Source: GCA-2794515 sp034436155 | Lineage (GTDB): Bacteria; Chloroflexota; Anaerolineae; Aggregatilineales; Phototrophicaceae | Direction: 5' to 3' | Assembly (NCBI GenBank): GCA_034436155.1 | Contig: DAOTVP010000021.1 | Location: 3,655 to 67,654, forward strand | Length of the DNA: 64,000 nucleotides | Part shown: one piece after another, positions 53,389 through 61,437 of the stretch | Numbering within the stretch: the stretch's first letter is position 1 | Layout: every line of letters starts with the position of its first letter | The notes under the pieces: model-generated | Told to the model about the DNA's origin: nothing | Databases searched by the model: none | Seen by the model: only the letters and a program-made list of their open reading frames with translations | Made by a program: the position numbers and the translations under genes

Positions 53389-54177
53389 GAATCGGCGTTC
53401 TCGGCATCGGCGGCGGTGGGATTCAGCGCCCAACGCTACGAATCGCTCAATTTGCAATGGCTGGCATACGAAACGGACATCGAATATCTATCCGCCGCCC
53501 GTTATGGCGATGTGATCACGGTCAAGACGTGGGTGGCGGATTTTCGGCGCGTGCGTTCTCTGCGGATGTATGAATTGTATGTCGGCGATAAACGTATCGC
53601 CAACGGGTCAACCGATTGGGTGTTGTTGGATACTAAATCCATGTATCCGACATCCATCACACCTGACATTGTCGAAGCGTATGCGCGGGGTGAAATCGTG
53701 ACCGAAGCCCCACGCCGTGAATCGTTGCCAAATCCGCCAAAAATGCCCGAAGGCGCGTTCAAAATTCGTAGGCGTGTGGAATGGGATGATATCGATGCGG
53801 CGGGGCATGTCAATAATGCCGTGTATCTGAATTACATCTCGGATTGTGGGATGCAATCGGGCAGGGCAGTCGGTTGGAGCATGGCGCAAGTCCGCGAGAT
53901 GGGGTATGGTCAATTTGCGCGACGGCATCAAATCGAATACAAAGCCGCGGCGGTGCTGGATGACGAACTCGAAATTTGTATGTGGATAAGCGATATTCGT
54001 CGCGCCAGTCATATGAATTATTACACCATCCGCCGTGTGAGTGATAACAAACTCATCGCCAATGTGCGGACGTTGGCGGTGTGGATAGACCTCGCTACGC
54101 AAGGCGTGGTGAGCATCCCCAAAGCCTATTTAGACGCGGTTGCCCCCATGATTGTCGCCAATCCGACTCAGGGATGA
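53293..54177 (+). CDS. Double hot-dog acyl-CoA/acyl-ACP thioesterase
   Basis: 294 residues made of two hot-dog domains. Domain 1 has ECDMYGHVNHANYLRYMQES and domain 2 (from ~155) WDDIDAAGHVNNAVYLNYIS; both carry the D..GHVNN/H-A motif with the catalytic Asp of YbgC/FAT-like thioesterases. Fatty acyl thioester cleavage is expected. ATG 53293 follows AAAGAGG. The 3' end overlaps the convergent YtxH-like gene by 48 nt. It was once directly behind the 51365 gene, before the DUF6883/DUF4926 cassette separated them. Confidence 0.88.
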   Translation: MPYIHTCEFPVRHYECDMYGHVNHANYLRYMQESAFSASAAVGFSAQRYESLNLQWLAYETDIEYLSAARYGDVITVKTWVADFRRVRSLRMYELYVGDKRIANGSTDWVLLDTKSMYPTSITPDIVEAYARGEIVTEAPRRESLPNPPKMPEGAFKIRRRVEWDDIDAAGHVNNAVYLNYISDCGMQSGRAVGWSMAQVREMGYGQFARRHQIEYKAAAVLDDELEICMWISDIRRASHMNYYTIRRVSDNKLIANVRTLAVWIDLATQGVVSIPKAYLDAVAPMIVANPTQG

Positions 54178-54366
54178 GAGTTCCGCTTCGAGTTCCGCCC
54201 GTTTTTTGGCGCTGGCTTCTCTGGCATGTGCCAAACTTTCCTGAAATCCGGCACGCAGACGGGCGCGAATTTCGGCGCTGGTTTCTGGGACGAATAACGC
54301 CACCCCTGCGATTCCCGCACCGCCCCCTGCAACGATGCCGATGATGAAGGTGATGAGTTTTCTCAT
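54130..54366 (-). CDS. YtxH-like small membrane protein
   Basis: 78 residues. One N-terminal helix (LITFIIGIVAGGGAGIAGVAL) then a charged alpha-helical tail (RARLRAGFQESLAHAREASA). ATG 54366 follows GGAGGG; an upstream Met at 54393 is less likely. The last 16 codons are antisense to the end of the thioesterase gene, a real overlap of 48 nt. Confidence 0.75.
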   Translation of the reverse strand: MRKLITFIIGIVAGGGAGIAGVALFVPETSAEIRARLRAGFQESLAHAREASAKKRAELEAELSSLSRIGDNHGGNRV

Positions 54367-54460
54367 AACAAATTCCCTCCCGATGTGGCGCAATCTATTG
54401 CACCGATATGCCAGATAGGGCTATTATAGGGTGATAATCTGCCTGTTTGTAGGGCAATTC

Positions 54461-54543
54461 GGATGGATATACGCTACGCTAATCTATCCCTACAACAATA
54501 TCCCGCTGTAGGGGCGCATTAGGCGAAGCCGTATATGCGCCCT
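54461..54543. repeat. Paired-hairpin element, copy 4
   Basis: Hairpins 54461-54489 (GGATGGAT/ATCTATCC with a wobble, ATA/CTA loop) and 54512-54542 (GGGCGCAT/ATGCGCCC, ATA/CTA loop on the minus strand). The second has the foot TGTAGGGG. It is between the divergent YtxH-like and ridA genes. Confidence 0.8.
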
Positions 54544-54588
54544 GAAAATAATCATTTGCTTTTTATCTCAACAAAGGAGCATTTTCTC

Positions 54589-54972
54589 ATGTCTAAACAA
54601 GTTGTCCAGACCAACAACGCACCCGCCGCCGTCGGACCGTATTCGCAAGCCATCATTGCCGATGGATTCATGTTCATGGCGGGGCAAATCCCGCTCGTGC
54701 CAGAGACCAAAGCCTTGATAGAGGGTGATATTCAAGCCCAGACGCGCCAAGTGCTAGAAAATATCAAAGCGGTGGTCGAATCGGTCGGCGCGACATTAGA
54801 TGATGTGGTCAAGACCACCGTCTTTTTAGCCGATTTAGATGATTTCGCCAAGATGAACGAAATTTACGCCCAATATTTCTTTCATAATCCACCCGCACGC
54901 TCCACTATTCAGGTCGCCAAATTGCCGATGCGGGCTGGGGTCGAAATTGAGGCGATTGTCAAATTGCCATGA
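54589..54972 (+). CDS. ridA: RidA family enamine/imine deaminase
   Basis: 127 residues from ATG 54589 with AAAGGAG upstream. NNAPAAVGPYSQAIIADGFM and GQIPL at the start, then the conserved NPPARSTIQVAKLPMRAGVE with the active-site Arg and the final VEIEAIVKLP. Hydrolyses reactive 2-aminoacrylate; trimeric and cytosolic. Length is standard. Confidence 0.94.
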   Translation: MSKQVVQTNNAPAAVGPYSQAIIADGFMFMAGQIPLVPETKALIEGDIQAQTRQVLENIKAVVESVGATLDDVVKTTVFLADLDDFAKMNEIYAQYFFHNPPARSTIQVAKLPMRAGVEIEAIVKLP

Positions 54973-54988
54973 GGTGAAAGTTTGGTTT

Positions 54989-55016
54989 GTAGACGCGCAT
55001 CTATCCGCGCGTCTAC
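54989..55016. terminator. Hairpin between convergent ridA and LAGLIDADG gene
   Basis: GTAGACGCGC pairs perfectly with GCGCGTCTAC. It begins 17 nt after the ridA stop and ends 2 nt before the convergent gene's stop. No U tract, so a weak terminator or a processing site. Confidence 0.55.
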
Positions 55017-55017
55017 A

Positions 55018-55809
55018 TTATGCCTTAGCGCCGATCACCTCCTCCAAATAGGCGACATCGGCGCGTGTGGAGATGTATATTGCCTTCACATAACGACTGT
55101 CAGTCGGGATTTTCATCGTCCAATGCAAGCCGATTTTATCGCATACATATGTGAACAATTCTAAAATATCTTCAGATTTATTCCCAAACATATAGCGCAC
55201 ATAATTTTTGCCTTTGACGATATTTTGCGACCGTGACCCGTCCGAATGATACAATCCTCTGAATACCTCTAGTGGAAATTCATCAATAATCGCCCATTGC
55301 CAATCTTCAAAGGTGATTTTCCGTTTGTGCTTCACACCACCCGCATGTTGTGGGAATAATTGGGGCAAATGAATACTTAAAATGACAATATCCACACACC
55401 CAGGTGCATTTACAAAAAAAACACTATTTTTAGGTAAAATAACCTTCATTGTTTTGGCACATTCTTCAATAAGACCAACATATTTCTTATCTTGAACAAT
55501 ACGTAACCGATACAACCGTTTTTTATTTTTTATTTTGTCAATGCACCCATCACCGAGATACAAACCTAACAGGTAAGCGTATGCCTTGCGCCACTCCAAA
55601 TTTTTCATTGCGTTAGGAACAGGATTATCCAGCCCTAATTCTTCACGTTGGCGAAGCTGTTCCTCAAAATTTTCAAGTGAGCCGAATTTTTTAATGCAAT
55701 CAATCACCGTCCCGCGTGGGATACCCAAATTTTTAGCAATATGTGATTTATTTTTTGTGATTGTTTCCCACTGGGTTAAAATAGCGCGGTATTCATCTAA
55801 GATTCTCAT
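55018..55809 (-). CDS. LAGLIDADG-type protein with N-terminal HTH
   Basis: 263 residues. The first ~70 form a helix-turn-helix (KSHIAKNLGIPRGTVIDCIK). Two LAGLIDADG motifs follow: YAYLLGLYLGDGCI at ~77 and VFRGLYHSDGSR at ~190, each ending in the acidic residue that holds the metal. It is free-standing, with no intein or intron seen, 69 nt downstream of tRNA-Leu on the same strand. AT content is clearly above its neighbours', suggesting transfer. It may be a homing nuclease or a domesticated DNA-binding protein such as those related to WhiA. Confidence 0.75.
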   Translation of the reverse strand: MRILDEYRAILTQWETITKNKSHIAKNLGIPRGTVIDCIKKFGSLENFEEQLRQREELGLDNPVPNAMKNLEWRKAYAYLLGLYLGDGCIDKIKNKKRLYRLRIVQDKKYVGLIEECAKTMKVILPKNSVFFVNAPGCVDIVILSIHLPQLFPQHAGGVKHKRKITFEDWQWAIIDEFPLEVFRGLYHSDGSRSQNIVKGKNYVRYMFGNKSEDILELFTYVCDKIGLHWTMKIPTDSRYVKAIYISTRADVAYLEEVIGAKA

Positions 55810-55834
55810 GACCCCATCCCATCATCCTAGAATC

Positions 55835-55868
55835 AAAAAAGTGATGTACATATTATACACCACTTTTT
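55835..55868 (-). terminator. Terminator of tRNA-Leu
   Basis: On the minus strand AAAAAGTG-GTGTA pairs with TACAT-CACTTTTTT, a stem with U tract 9 nt behind the tRNA. The TATAAT in its loop may also serve as a -10 for the LAGLIDADG gene. Confidence 0.7.
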
Positions 55869-55877
55869 GAATTTTTG

Positions 55878-55961
55878 TGCCGAAGGTGGGAGTCGAACCC
55901 ACATGCCCTCACGAGCGGATCATTTTGAGTGATCAGTGTATGCCAATTTCACCACTTCGGC
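55878..55961 (-). tRNA. tRNA-Leu (anticodon CAA)
   Basis: 84 nt. Acceptor GCCGAAG/CTTCGGC with discriminator A, D arm with AAATTGGCA, anticodon stem GATCA/TGATC with loop CTCAAAA (CAA at 34-36), a long variable arm as in leucine tRNAs, and T arm GTGGG-TTCGACT-CCCAC. CCA is not encoded. Confidence 0.95.
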
Positions 55962-56024
55962 AAATCTTGATTTATAACATTTTGCATGTTACTATGTCGG
56001 AAATTTTAATGTACACAAGCAGAA

Positions 56025-56627
56025 ATGTCAATGGCAGATGCTTCTCAAGAGATGACATGGATTCAGGCGGCGCAAGCGGGCGATATAGAAGCCTTTAATG
56101 CGCTCATTTTGCGTTATCAGGATATGGCGTTCACCATCGCCTACCGTATGATGGGCGATAGCCCACGCGCCGCCGATGCCACCCAAGACGCATTTCTGAC
56201 GGCGTATCGGCGTTTAGAGACCTATATGGGCGGTAATTTTAAGGCGTGGCTGATGAAAATTGTCACCAACACCTGTTATGATGCCCTGCGTTACGAAAAA
56301 CGTCGCCCTGCCACCCATTTGGATGACCTCACGCCCGATGGCATAGATGATGAACCACCCATCCCAGACCCCGCTCTCACACCCGAACAACATCTGCAAG
56401 CATCGGAATTGCAACAGGCGATTCAGCAGTGTATTGATGCGCTCAACGCCGACCAACGGGTGGTCTTAGTCATGAGCGATGTGGAGGGCTATCCGTATCA
56501 AGATATTGCCGACCACCTGAACACCCAATTGGGGACGGTCAAATCACGCTTGAGCCGTGCGCGGGCGAGTGTGCGCCAGTGTTTACAAGCCGTGCGGGAA
56601 CTTTTGCCCGATGAATACCGTCTATAA
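56025..56627 (+). CDS. ECF-type RNA polymerase sigma factor
   Basis: 200 residues. Region 2 (FNALILRYQDMAFTIAYRMM, then ATQDAFLTAYRRLETY) and region 4 (VLVMSDVEGYPYQDIADHLN, GTVKSRLSRARASVRQCL) are both clear, with no region 3, as in group IV sigma factors. ATG 56025 or 56031. The anti-sigma gene follows 41 nt downstream, so it is probably co-expressed with its own inhibitor and autoregulated. Confidence 0.93.
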   Translation: MSMADASQEMTWIQAAQAGDIEAFNALILRYQDMAFTIAYRMMGDSPRAADATQDAFLTAYRRLETYMGGNFKAWLMKIVTNTCYDALRYEKRRPATHLDDLTPDGIDDEPPIPDPALTPEQHLQASELQQAIQQCIDALNADQRVVLVMSDVEGYPYQDIADHLNTQLGTVKSRLSRARASVRQCLQAVRELLPDEYRL

Positions 56628-56668
56628 CGTAAGTATCGTGATAATAATCGTAAAGTGATTGTGTAGAG

Positions 56669-57781
56669 ATGTCCGCCGAGCGAAATTTTAGTCCAGACGA
56701 ATATGAATTGCTATCCGCCTATTTAGATGACATGCTCACAGTGGCGGAGCGCACGGCGTTAGAAGCACGTCTGGCGGGCGATGATGCGTTACGAGCCGAA
56801 CTAGAGGCGCTCCGTAATACGGTATCGCTGATAAAAGCCTTGCCCGTCCTCAAAGCCCCACGTAATTTCACACTCACACCAGAGATGGTGAAAAGTAAGA
56901 CCGAACCGAGTACGCCGAGCATGGTCAAATCGCGCACAGAGCCGAGTACGCCCAGCATGTCGAAATCGCGCACAGAACCCGGTCGGGTGATTCGTTTCCC
57001 CATTTCTACGGCGATGAGCGCCGCGGCATCATTTGTATTCATCATCATCGGCTTGCTACTGCTCACCAGTGGTCAAATGTTGCCCACATCCGCGCCACCA
57101 CCTATCGACAGGGCAGTAGACAATATGGATGTGGCGATGCAACAAGACCAAGTCGACACCATGCCCGCCAGCGCCCAGATGGTCACAGAAGAAACGGCAG
57201 AACAAGAATCGGCAGATATGAGTGTCACATCGCAACGCGCTATGTCAACCGCGACTATCTCATCGGCAACGGTGGGTATGATGCCCATGCCAACTCCGAC
57301 CTTATCGGCGATGGCGCAACCTCATCAACCGCAAATGCCCGCGCCGATGGTGATGGATATGACCGCCACTATGGATGCAGAATCTTTTGCCGAATCTGCG
57401 CCTGTGGTGGCATTTGCGCCGACTGTGGATGTCGTCCCCGAAGTGATGGATGTGCCACCTGTGGATGATGTCCAAGAATCGATGGCTGATATGACGACCA
57501 TGAGCATGGTGACATCCCCCGAAGTAACCCCGATAGTGGGCGTTATCGAAATTATGGGCAATGCCATTTCGCCGACAGAAACCGAAAACCCAGTTTTCGA
57601 TGATAATCAACAAAATGGTGTAACCGCATTTGGCATCACACCGACACCAGAAATAGCCACCGTCACGACCACAACGGATACTGTCTCATCCGCCACCATC
57701 ACGATGATTATCGGCGTTGCCCTAATTATCATCGGCGTGATTGCGCTTATCGTCACACTATGGCGTTGGCGTAAGGGGTAG
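56669..57781 (+). CDS. Membrane-bound anti-sigma factor
   Basis: 370 residues. The N-terminal ~60 residues (YELLSAYLDDMLTVAERTAL, then LEARLAGDDALRAELEAL) are the sigma-binding helical domain without the zinc motif. A 36-nt tandem repeat codes for KSRTEPSTPSM units at ~72-105. A membrane helix at ~113-133 (AASFVFIIIGLLLLTSG), a long Met/Thr/Pro-rich stretch probably outside, and a second helix at the C-terminus (TMIIGVALIIIGVIALIVTL). Two helices put the tail back inside, which is unusual for anti-sigma factors. Confidence 0.85.
   Translation: MSAERNFSPDEYELLSAYLDDMLTVAERTALEARLAGDDALRAELEALRNTVSLIKALPVLKAPRNFTLTPEMVKSKTEPSTPSMVKSRTEPSTPSMSKSRTEPGRVIRFPISTAMSAAASFVFIIIGLLLLTSGQMLPTSAPPPIDRAVDNMDVAMQQDQVDTMPASAQMVTEETAEQESADMSVTSQRAMSTATISSATVGMMPMPTPTLSAMAQPHQPQMPAPMVMDMTATMDAESFAESAPVVAFAPTVDVVPEVMDVPPVDDVQESMADMTTMSMVTSPEVTPIVGVIEIMGNAISPTETENPVFDDNQQNGVTAFGITPTPEIATVTTTTDTVSSATITMIIGVALIIIGVIALIVTLWRWRKG
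56885..56986 (+). repeat. 36-nt tandem repeat in the anti-sigma gene
   Basis: Nearly three units, beginning at 56885, 56921 and 56957, each encoding M(V/S)KS(K/R)TEPSTPS. Third-position differences between units show it is not brand new. The copy number may vary between strains. Confidence 0.85.
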
Positions 57782-57804
57782 GGGATAATAGGGTGTCTAT
57801 AGGC

Positions 57805-57903
57805 ATGGATGATATACACGCTTCGCGCTAATCATCCATGACGCAAAACCCAATTCTGATGAGCATAACGGCGGATGAGAGGCGTTAGCCTCGTATATCC
57901 GCC
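57805..57903. repeat. Paired-hairpin element, copy 5
   Basis: Hairpins 57805-57839 (ATGGATGAT/ATCATCCAT, ATA/CTA loop) and 57870-57903 (GGCGGAT/ATCCGCC, ATA/CTC loop on the minus strand). The first has foot GTCATGG. Located between the anti-sigma and flavin reductase genes, reaching to within 20 nt of the latter's start. Confidence 0.82.
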
Positions 57904-57922
57904 ACAAAAAAAGGATAACCCG

Positions 57923-58537
57923 ATGGAATTATCAGCAGATGCCATTCCCCCTGCTTCGATGTATAAATTGTTGGTCGGCTCAATCGTACCCCGTCCGATT
58001 GGTTGGATTTCGACCATCAGTCCAGACGGTGTGCATAACCTTGCGCCGTTTTCGTTTTTTAATGTCGCCAGCGCCAACCCGCCACATGTGCTATTTTGTC
58101 CAATGGTGCGCGGGACGGATGGCGGGCGCAAAGATACCCTGCATAATGTCCGCGATACGGGTGAATTTGTGGTGAATATCGTCACGCAATCCATCGCCGA
58201 AGCCATGAACCTCACCGCCACCGAATTCCCTGCCGATGTGGATGAATTTGTCGTTTCGGGATTAACCGTTGCACCATCGCAAACGGTCAAAGCCCCGCGT
58301 GTTGCCGAAAGCCCGATTCATTTTGAGTGTCGAGTAGCGCATATGATTGATTTAGGCGGTGGGCATGTGGTGATTGGGCGCGTGTTGCATGTGCATGTCG
58401 ATGATCGCGTGTTGATTGGCGAAGATAAAATTGATGTCCACGCCCTACAACCGATTGGTAAATTGGCGGGCAACGCCTATACCCGCGTCACCGACTTGTT
58501 CGACCTCATCCGCCCACCATCTCAATTAGGCAAATAG
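57923..58537 (+). CDS. Flavin reductase-like FMN-binding protein
   Basis: 204 residues from ATG 57923 with AAAGGA upstream. GSIVPRPIGWISTISPDGVH and NLAPFSFFNVASANPPHVL are the FMN-binding core of the flavin-reductase-like split-barrel family; KDTLHNVRDTGEFVVNIV follows. Members reduce FMN or serve as oxidoreductases with unknown substrates. The upstream frame to 57875 lies in the repeat and is not part of it. Confidence 0.9.
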   Translation: MELSADAIPPASMYKLLVGSIVPRPIGWISTISPDGVHNLAPFSFFNVASANPPHVLFCPMVRGTDGGRKDTLHNVRDTGEFVVNIVTQSIAEAMNLTATEFPADVDEFVVSGLTVAPSQTVKAPRVAESPIHFECRVAHMIDLGGGHVVIGRVLHVHVDDRVLIGEDKIDVHALQPIGKLAGNAYTRVTDLFDLIRPPSQLGK

Positions 58538-58599
58538 CCTAAATTTGTTGTATAATATCTACAAAATCGTTACTTATATTTTTGGGAGATAGATGAACA

Positions 58600-59325
58600 A
58601 TGTCGAAAAGACCCTTTTTTGAATTTGATGATGTCGCACATGAAACGTGGCGGTTATTGTGGCAAAAGCAATATCCCATCGCCATGAAATATGCCTCACA
58701 TTATTGGTCGGATGGGGTGGATAAAATCGGTTTGACGGGCGATAGAATCCCTGATTTTGAAAAAATGGATAAGGTGTTTCAGAACTTGGTCGGGTGGGAA
58801 TTGGTCAGCACGCCCGTGCAATTCTCCGATGGTCAAGAATGGTTTGAACATCTGGCAGAACGCAAATTTTTAATCACTGAATACATCCGCGACCAAAAAG
58901 ATTTAGACTATACCCCCATGCCCGATATTTGGCACGATGCGTTTGGGCATTTGCCCCTCATGGCGAATCAACGCTATGCCGATTATGTACAAAAATTCGC
59001 CCAATATGCCCTGCAATTTAATAAAGAAGAACGCAAATCGTTGGGCAGTTTATGGTGGTATACCATTGAATTTGGCTTCATTCGTGAGGGGAATGAACAC
59101 GGTGGCATCAGAGCCTTTGGCGCGGGTTTGATGTCATCTTACGGTGAAATGCACAAAGCCTATTCCGATGAAGTGGAGCGCGTGCCGTATTCGCTCGAAG
59201 AATTTGAGCTGATTATCCCCAGTCCGCGTGCCATGCACCAGAAATTATTCATCCTCGACAATTTTGAACAACTCGAACAATCGGTTGTCGATTGGGTCGA
59301 ATCGCATCGCAAGGTGGCAATATAA
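58600..59325 (+). CDS. Aromatic amino acid hydroxylase (phenylalanine 4-monooxygenase-like)
   Basis: 241 residues. PMPDIWHDAFGHLPLMANQR carries the two iron-ligand histidines (HxxxGH variant of HExxGH), and LWWYTIEFGFIREG the glutamate ligand. Biopterin-dependent hydroxylases have this 2-His-1-Glu site. It is shorter than animal enzymes, with no regulatory domain, as in bacteria. The Glu-to-Asp change next to the first His (HDAFGH for HELLGH) is seen in some bacterial members. A TATAAT at 58551 is a candidate -10. No pterin recycling gene is nearby. Confidence 0.88.
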   Translation: MSKRPFFEFDDVAHETWRLLWQKQYPIAMKYASHYWSDGVDKIGLTGDRIPDFEKMDKVFQNLVGWELVSTPVQFSDGQEWFEHLAERKFLITEYIRDQKDLDYTPMPDIWHDAFGHLPLMANQRYADYVQKFAQYALQFNKEERKSLGSLWWYTIEFGFIREGNEHGGIRAFGAGLMSSYGEMHKAYSDEVERVPYSLEEFELIIPSPRAMHQKLFILDNFEQLEQSVVDWVESHRKVAI

Positions 59326-59341
59326 ACCAGATTGATACAAT

Positions 59342-59370
59342 GAGAGGCAACCTATAGCCTCTCATTTTAG
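59342..59370 (+). terminator. Terminator of the hydroxylase gene
   Basis: GAGAGGC-AACCTATA-GCCTCTC followed by ATTTTAG, 17 nt after the stop. It also stands at the end of the convergent P450 remnant. Confidence 0.7.
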
Positions 59371-60268
59371 TTATAACCGCTTAACGCGCATCATAATACC
59401 ATGTTTAGGGACGATGGTCGCAGAAGCTGATGGTACTACTTGCTGATTGGGCAATAATTCCAGTTGCATCTGTGGGACGAGCGTGTTGATTATCATCGCG
59501 GTGGTATGTTGGGCGAAAGTTTGCCCGATGCACACCCGCGAACCACCCCCAAACGGAAAATAGACGAAGCGGGGTAAATTTTGGGTTGGGTCTTGCTGAT
59601 AAAAACGGTCTGGATTGAACGCATCTGGATTTTCAAAACACCATATTATTCAGCGCCTCGAATGCCTGTTTGGTGGCGCGATTCACTTTAGTCGGTATCC
59701 ATTGGGGCATGGGGATCGGGTTGAGGATGCGTAATTCTAATGCCCGCCCAAACGATTGGAGCGCCACACGGATAGATTGCGTTTGCACCAGCGAGATCGA
59801 GAAAAATGTGCCGATGACAATATCCAACATCAAATCGGCGAAGGCAGGGACGATATCGATAACATCGCCATTTTTACGCACCTTCAACCAGGCGTTGATG
59901 CTGTTATAAATCGTTTGGGTATAGCCCTGAATTTGGCGTTGATGAAAAGCGGGTTGCATCACCAACCGATGTCGTTGGTGATTATCGCCTTCTAGCGAGA
60001 CCAAACCATCGCCCAATAAATTGGCGAGTAAGCGTTTGGTGCTTTTGGTCTTATGAAAGAGTTCTGCCCGTTTGAACAAGACATCGGCAATATCATCTGG
60101 GTCGGTGAGGATGACCATACTCACGGGACCCGCCTGAATTTTGGAGACGGGTCCAAATTCACGATCGGTATCCACCAAAAATTGCAAAAAATCAACGCGC
60201 ATCTGGTTGATATTGCCCAACAAAAATTGACCCTTTGGGCTAGGAATTGGCTTGGTCGTCATAATCAC
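59371..60268 (-). pseudogene. Cytochrome P450 with internal deletion
   Basis: The first 211 codons are a P450 N-terminus (SPKGQFLLGNINQMRVDFL; GDGLVSLEGDNHQRHRLVMQ is the C-helix). At 59633 the frame stops. In another frame the sequence continues FENPDAFNPDRFY, then FPFGGGSRVCIGQ with the haem cysteine, to TAA 59371. The I-helix and ExxR region, some 150-170 residues, are missing between them. Clearly inactive, by one deletion that also shifted the frame. Confidence 0.88.
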
Positions 60269-60743
60269 CCTCGTTTATATTTACCAACCGATTTTCAACC
60301 CGATTATAACATGTTTTTTTGCGAAAATCGTCTTTTTGCGGGGTTGCCAATTCGCCGAAACGGGCATAAAATGGTTTTATACATGATGTACATGCAACAT
60401 TATGTTTTTTATCGGTTTTATAAAGTAGGACAGTATGAAAGATAGCCCTAGTAACAATGAATATCAGCCTCCCGCGACTGGCGGTGGTCTGGTTATGGCT
60501 ATCACCATCCCCTCGTGTTAACCTCTTTTTGGCGGTAGATGGGTGGTGTTGATAGATACCCATGCCTGACCGCCGACTCTGCGAGATCCGCAGAGACACC
60601 TGCCTTGTGCTGATGTTCCTCAATCTAAAAATGTGAGCCTGTGGCATCGTTAAAATCGTTTTGCCGTATTTTGATGTGGCATCGCTCACCATCACAAGTT
60701 CAATTTTATTGTTCATATCCTTGTATTGTGAAAGAGGTGCATG
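60269..60743. other. Intergenic region upstream of DUF1003
   Basis: 475 bp between the divergent P450 remnant and DUF1003 gene. A minus-strand frame crosses it but shows no domain and is probably a shadow. The stretch 60481-60605 can form several stems and is listed separately. The rest is AT-rich and should hold the DUF1003 promoter. Confidence 0.5.
60523..60599 (+). ncRNA. Candidate structured leader RNA before DUF1003/mgtC
   Basis: GGCGGT (60531-60536) pairs with ACCGCC (60569-60574) around an inner ATGGGT/ACCCAT stem. Next to it CTCTGCG pairs with CGCAGAG over AGATC. The two adjacent hairpins lie about 140 nt upstream of a DUF1003-MgtC operon, where an ion-sensing leader would make sense. 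I compared it with the M-box and Mn riboswitch consensus from memory and neither matches. Unidentified. Confidence 0.35.
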
Positions 60744-61364
60744 ATGTACAATGATTTGATTTTTGACCGTCTGTCTATTTTCCCGCATGATGATCCCGAT
60801 ACCCGTGTCTCTGAATTGATTGAGGAGGCAGAAGCACTCGACAACCTGCTCAGTCCCGAAGCGCGTGAAATCATCGAAGATTTGCGTCCGCGCACGGTGA
60901 CGGATGATGTCTATGAAGATATGGACGAAAACGCCACGTTTGGTCAAAAAATGGCAGACCGTTTATCGGCTTGGGCGGGTAGTTGGACATTTATCATCCT
61001 GTTTTTATTCTTTATGTTGTTATGGATGGGGATTAACGTATTGTTGGGCAACCAAGCCTTCGACCCATTCCCGTTCATCCTGCTCAACCTGACCCTTAGC
61101 ACATTGGCGGCATTACAAGCCCCCGTCATCCTGATGTCACAAAATCGGCAAGCGCAAAAAGACCGCGCCCAAGCGCAAAATGATTATCAGGTCAATCTGA
61201 AAAATGAGATGGAAATCGTCGATTTGCATCGTAAAGTGGATATGTTGCTCACCGCGCTTGACCAACAAACCCGTTTGGTCAACGCATTGGTGGCGGCGCG
61301 TCGGCAAGAAATCAACGCAACGGTGCGGGCAATTGAGAGTGTGCGCCGTGACGAAATGCGTTAG
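60744..61364 (+). CDS. DUF1003 membrane protein
   Basis: 206 residues from ATG 60744 (AGAGG 7 nt upstream; ATG 60741 is an alternative). After ~70 acidic residues, WAGSWTFIILFLFFMLLWMG and FPFILLNLTLSTLAALQAPV are the two helices of DUF1003, and ILMSQNRQAQKDRAQAQNDY the conserved basic loop. A coiled-coil C-terminus follows. DUF1003 is often linked with Mg transport genes, and here MgtC follows 73 nt on. Confidence 0.9.
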   Translation: MYNDLIFDRLSIFPHDDPDTRVSELIEEAEALDNLLSPEAREIIEDLRPRTVTDDVYEDMDENATFGQKMADRLSAWAGSWTFIILFLFFMLLWMGINVLLGNQAFDPFPFILLNLTLSTLAALQAPVILMSQNRQAQKDRAQAQNDYQVNLKNEMEIVDLHRKVDMLLTALDQQTRLVNALVAARRQEINATVRAIESVRRDEMR

Positions 61365-61437
61365 GGGCTTGAGATAAAATGGATTCTATTGTTAAATAGA
61401 GGTTAAGAGATGGTTATAAAAGCGCGAGTTAACCGCT

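Noticed and set aside
54989..55016. Member of the paired-hairpin family
   Set aside because: A continuous stem without the internal loop; position between convergent genes fits a simple terminator-like hairpin.
60481..60605. M-box or Mn riboswitch
   Set aside because: The conserved sequence blocks of both are absent on either strand as far as I recall them; kept only as an unidentified structured region.
60240..60947. Minus-strand open frame of about 235 codons across the DUF1003 upstream region
   Set aside because: It overlaps both the DUF1003 start and the P450 start in antisense or shifted frame and shows no domain. An ATG with AAGGAT at 60718 is a weak argument for it, not enough to call a gene.
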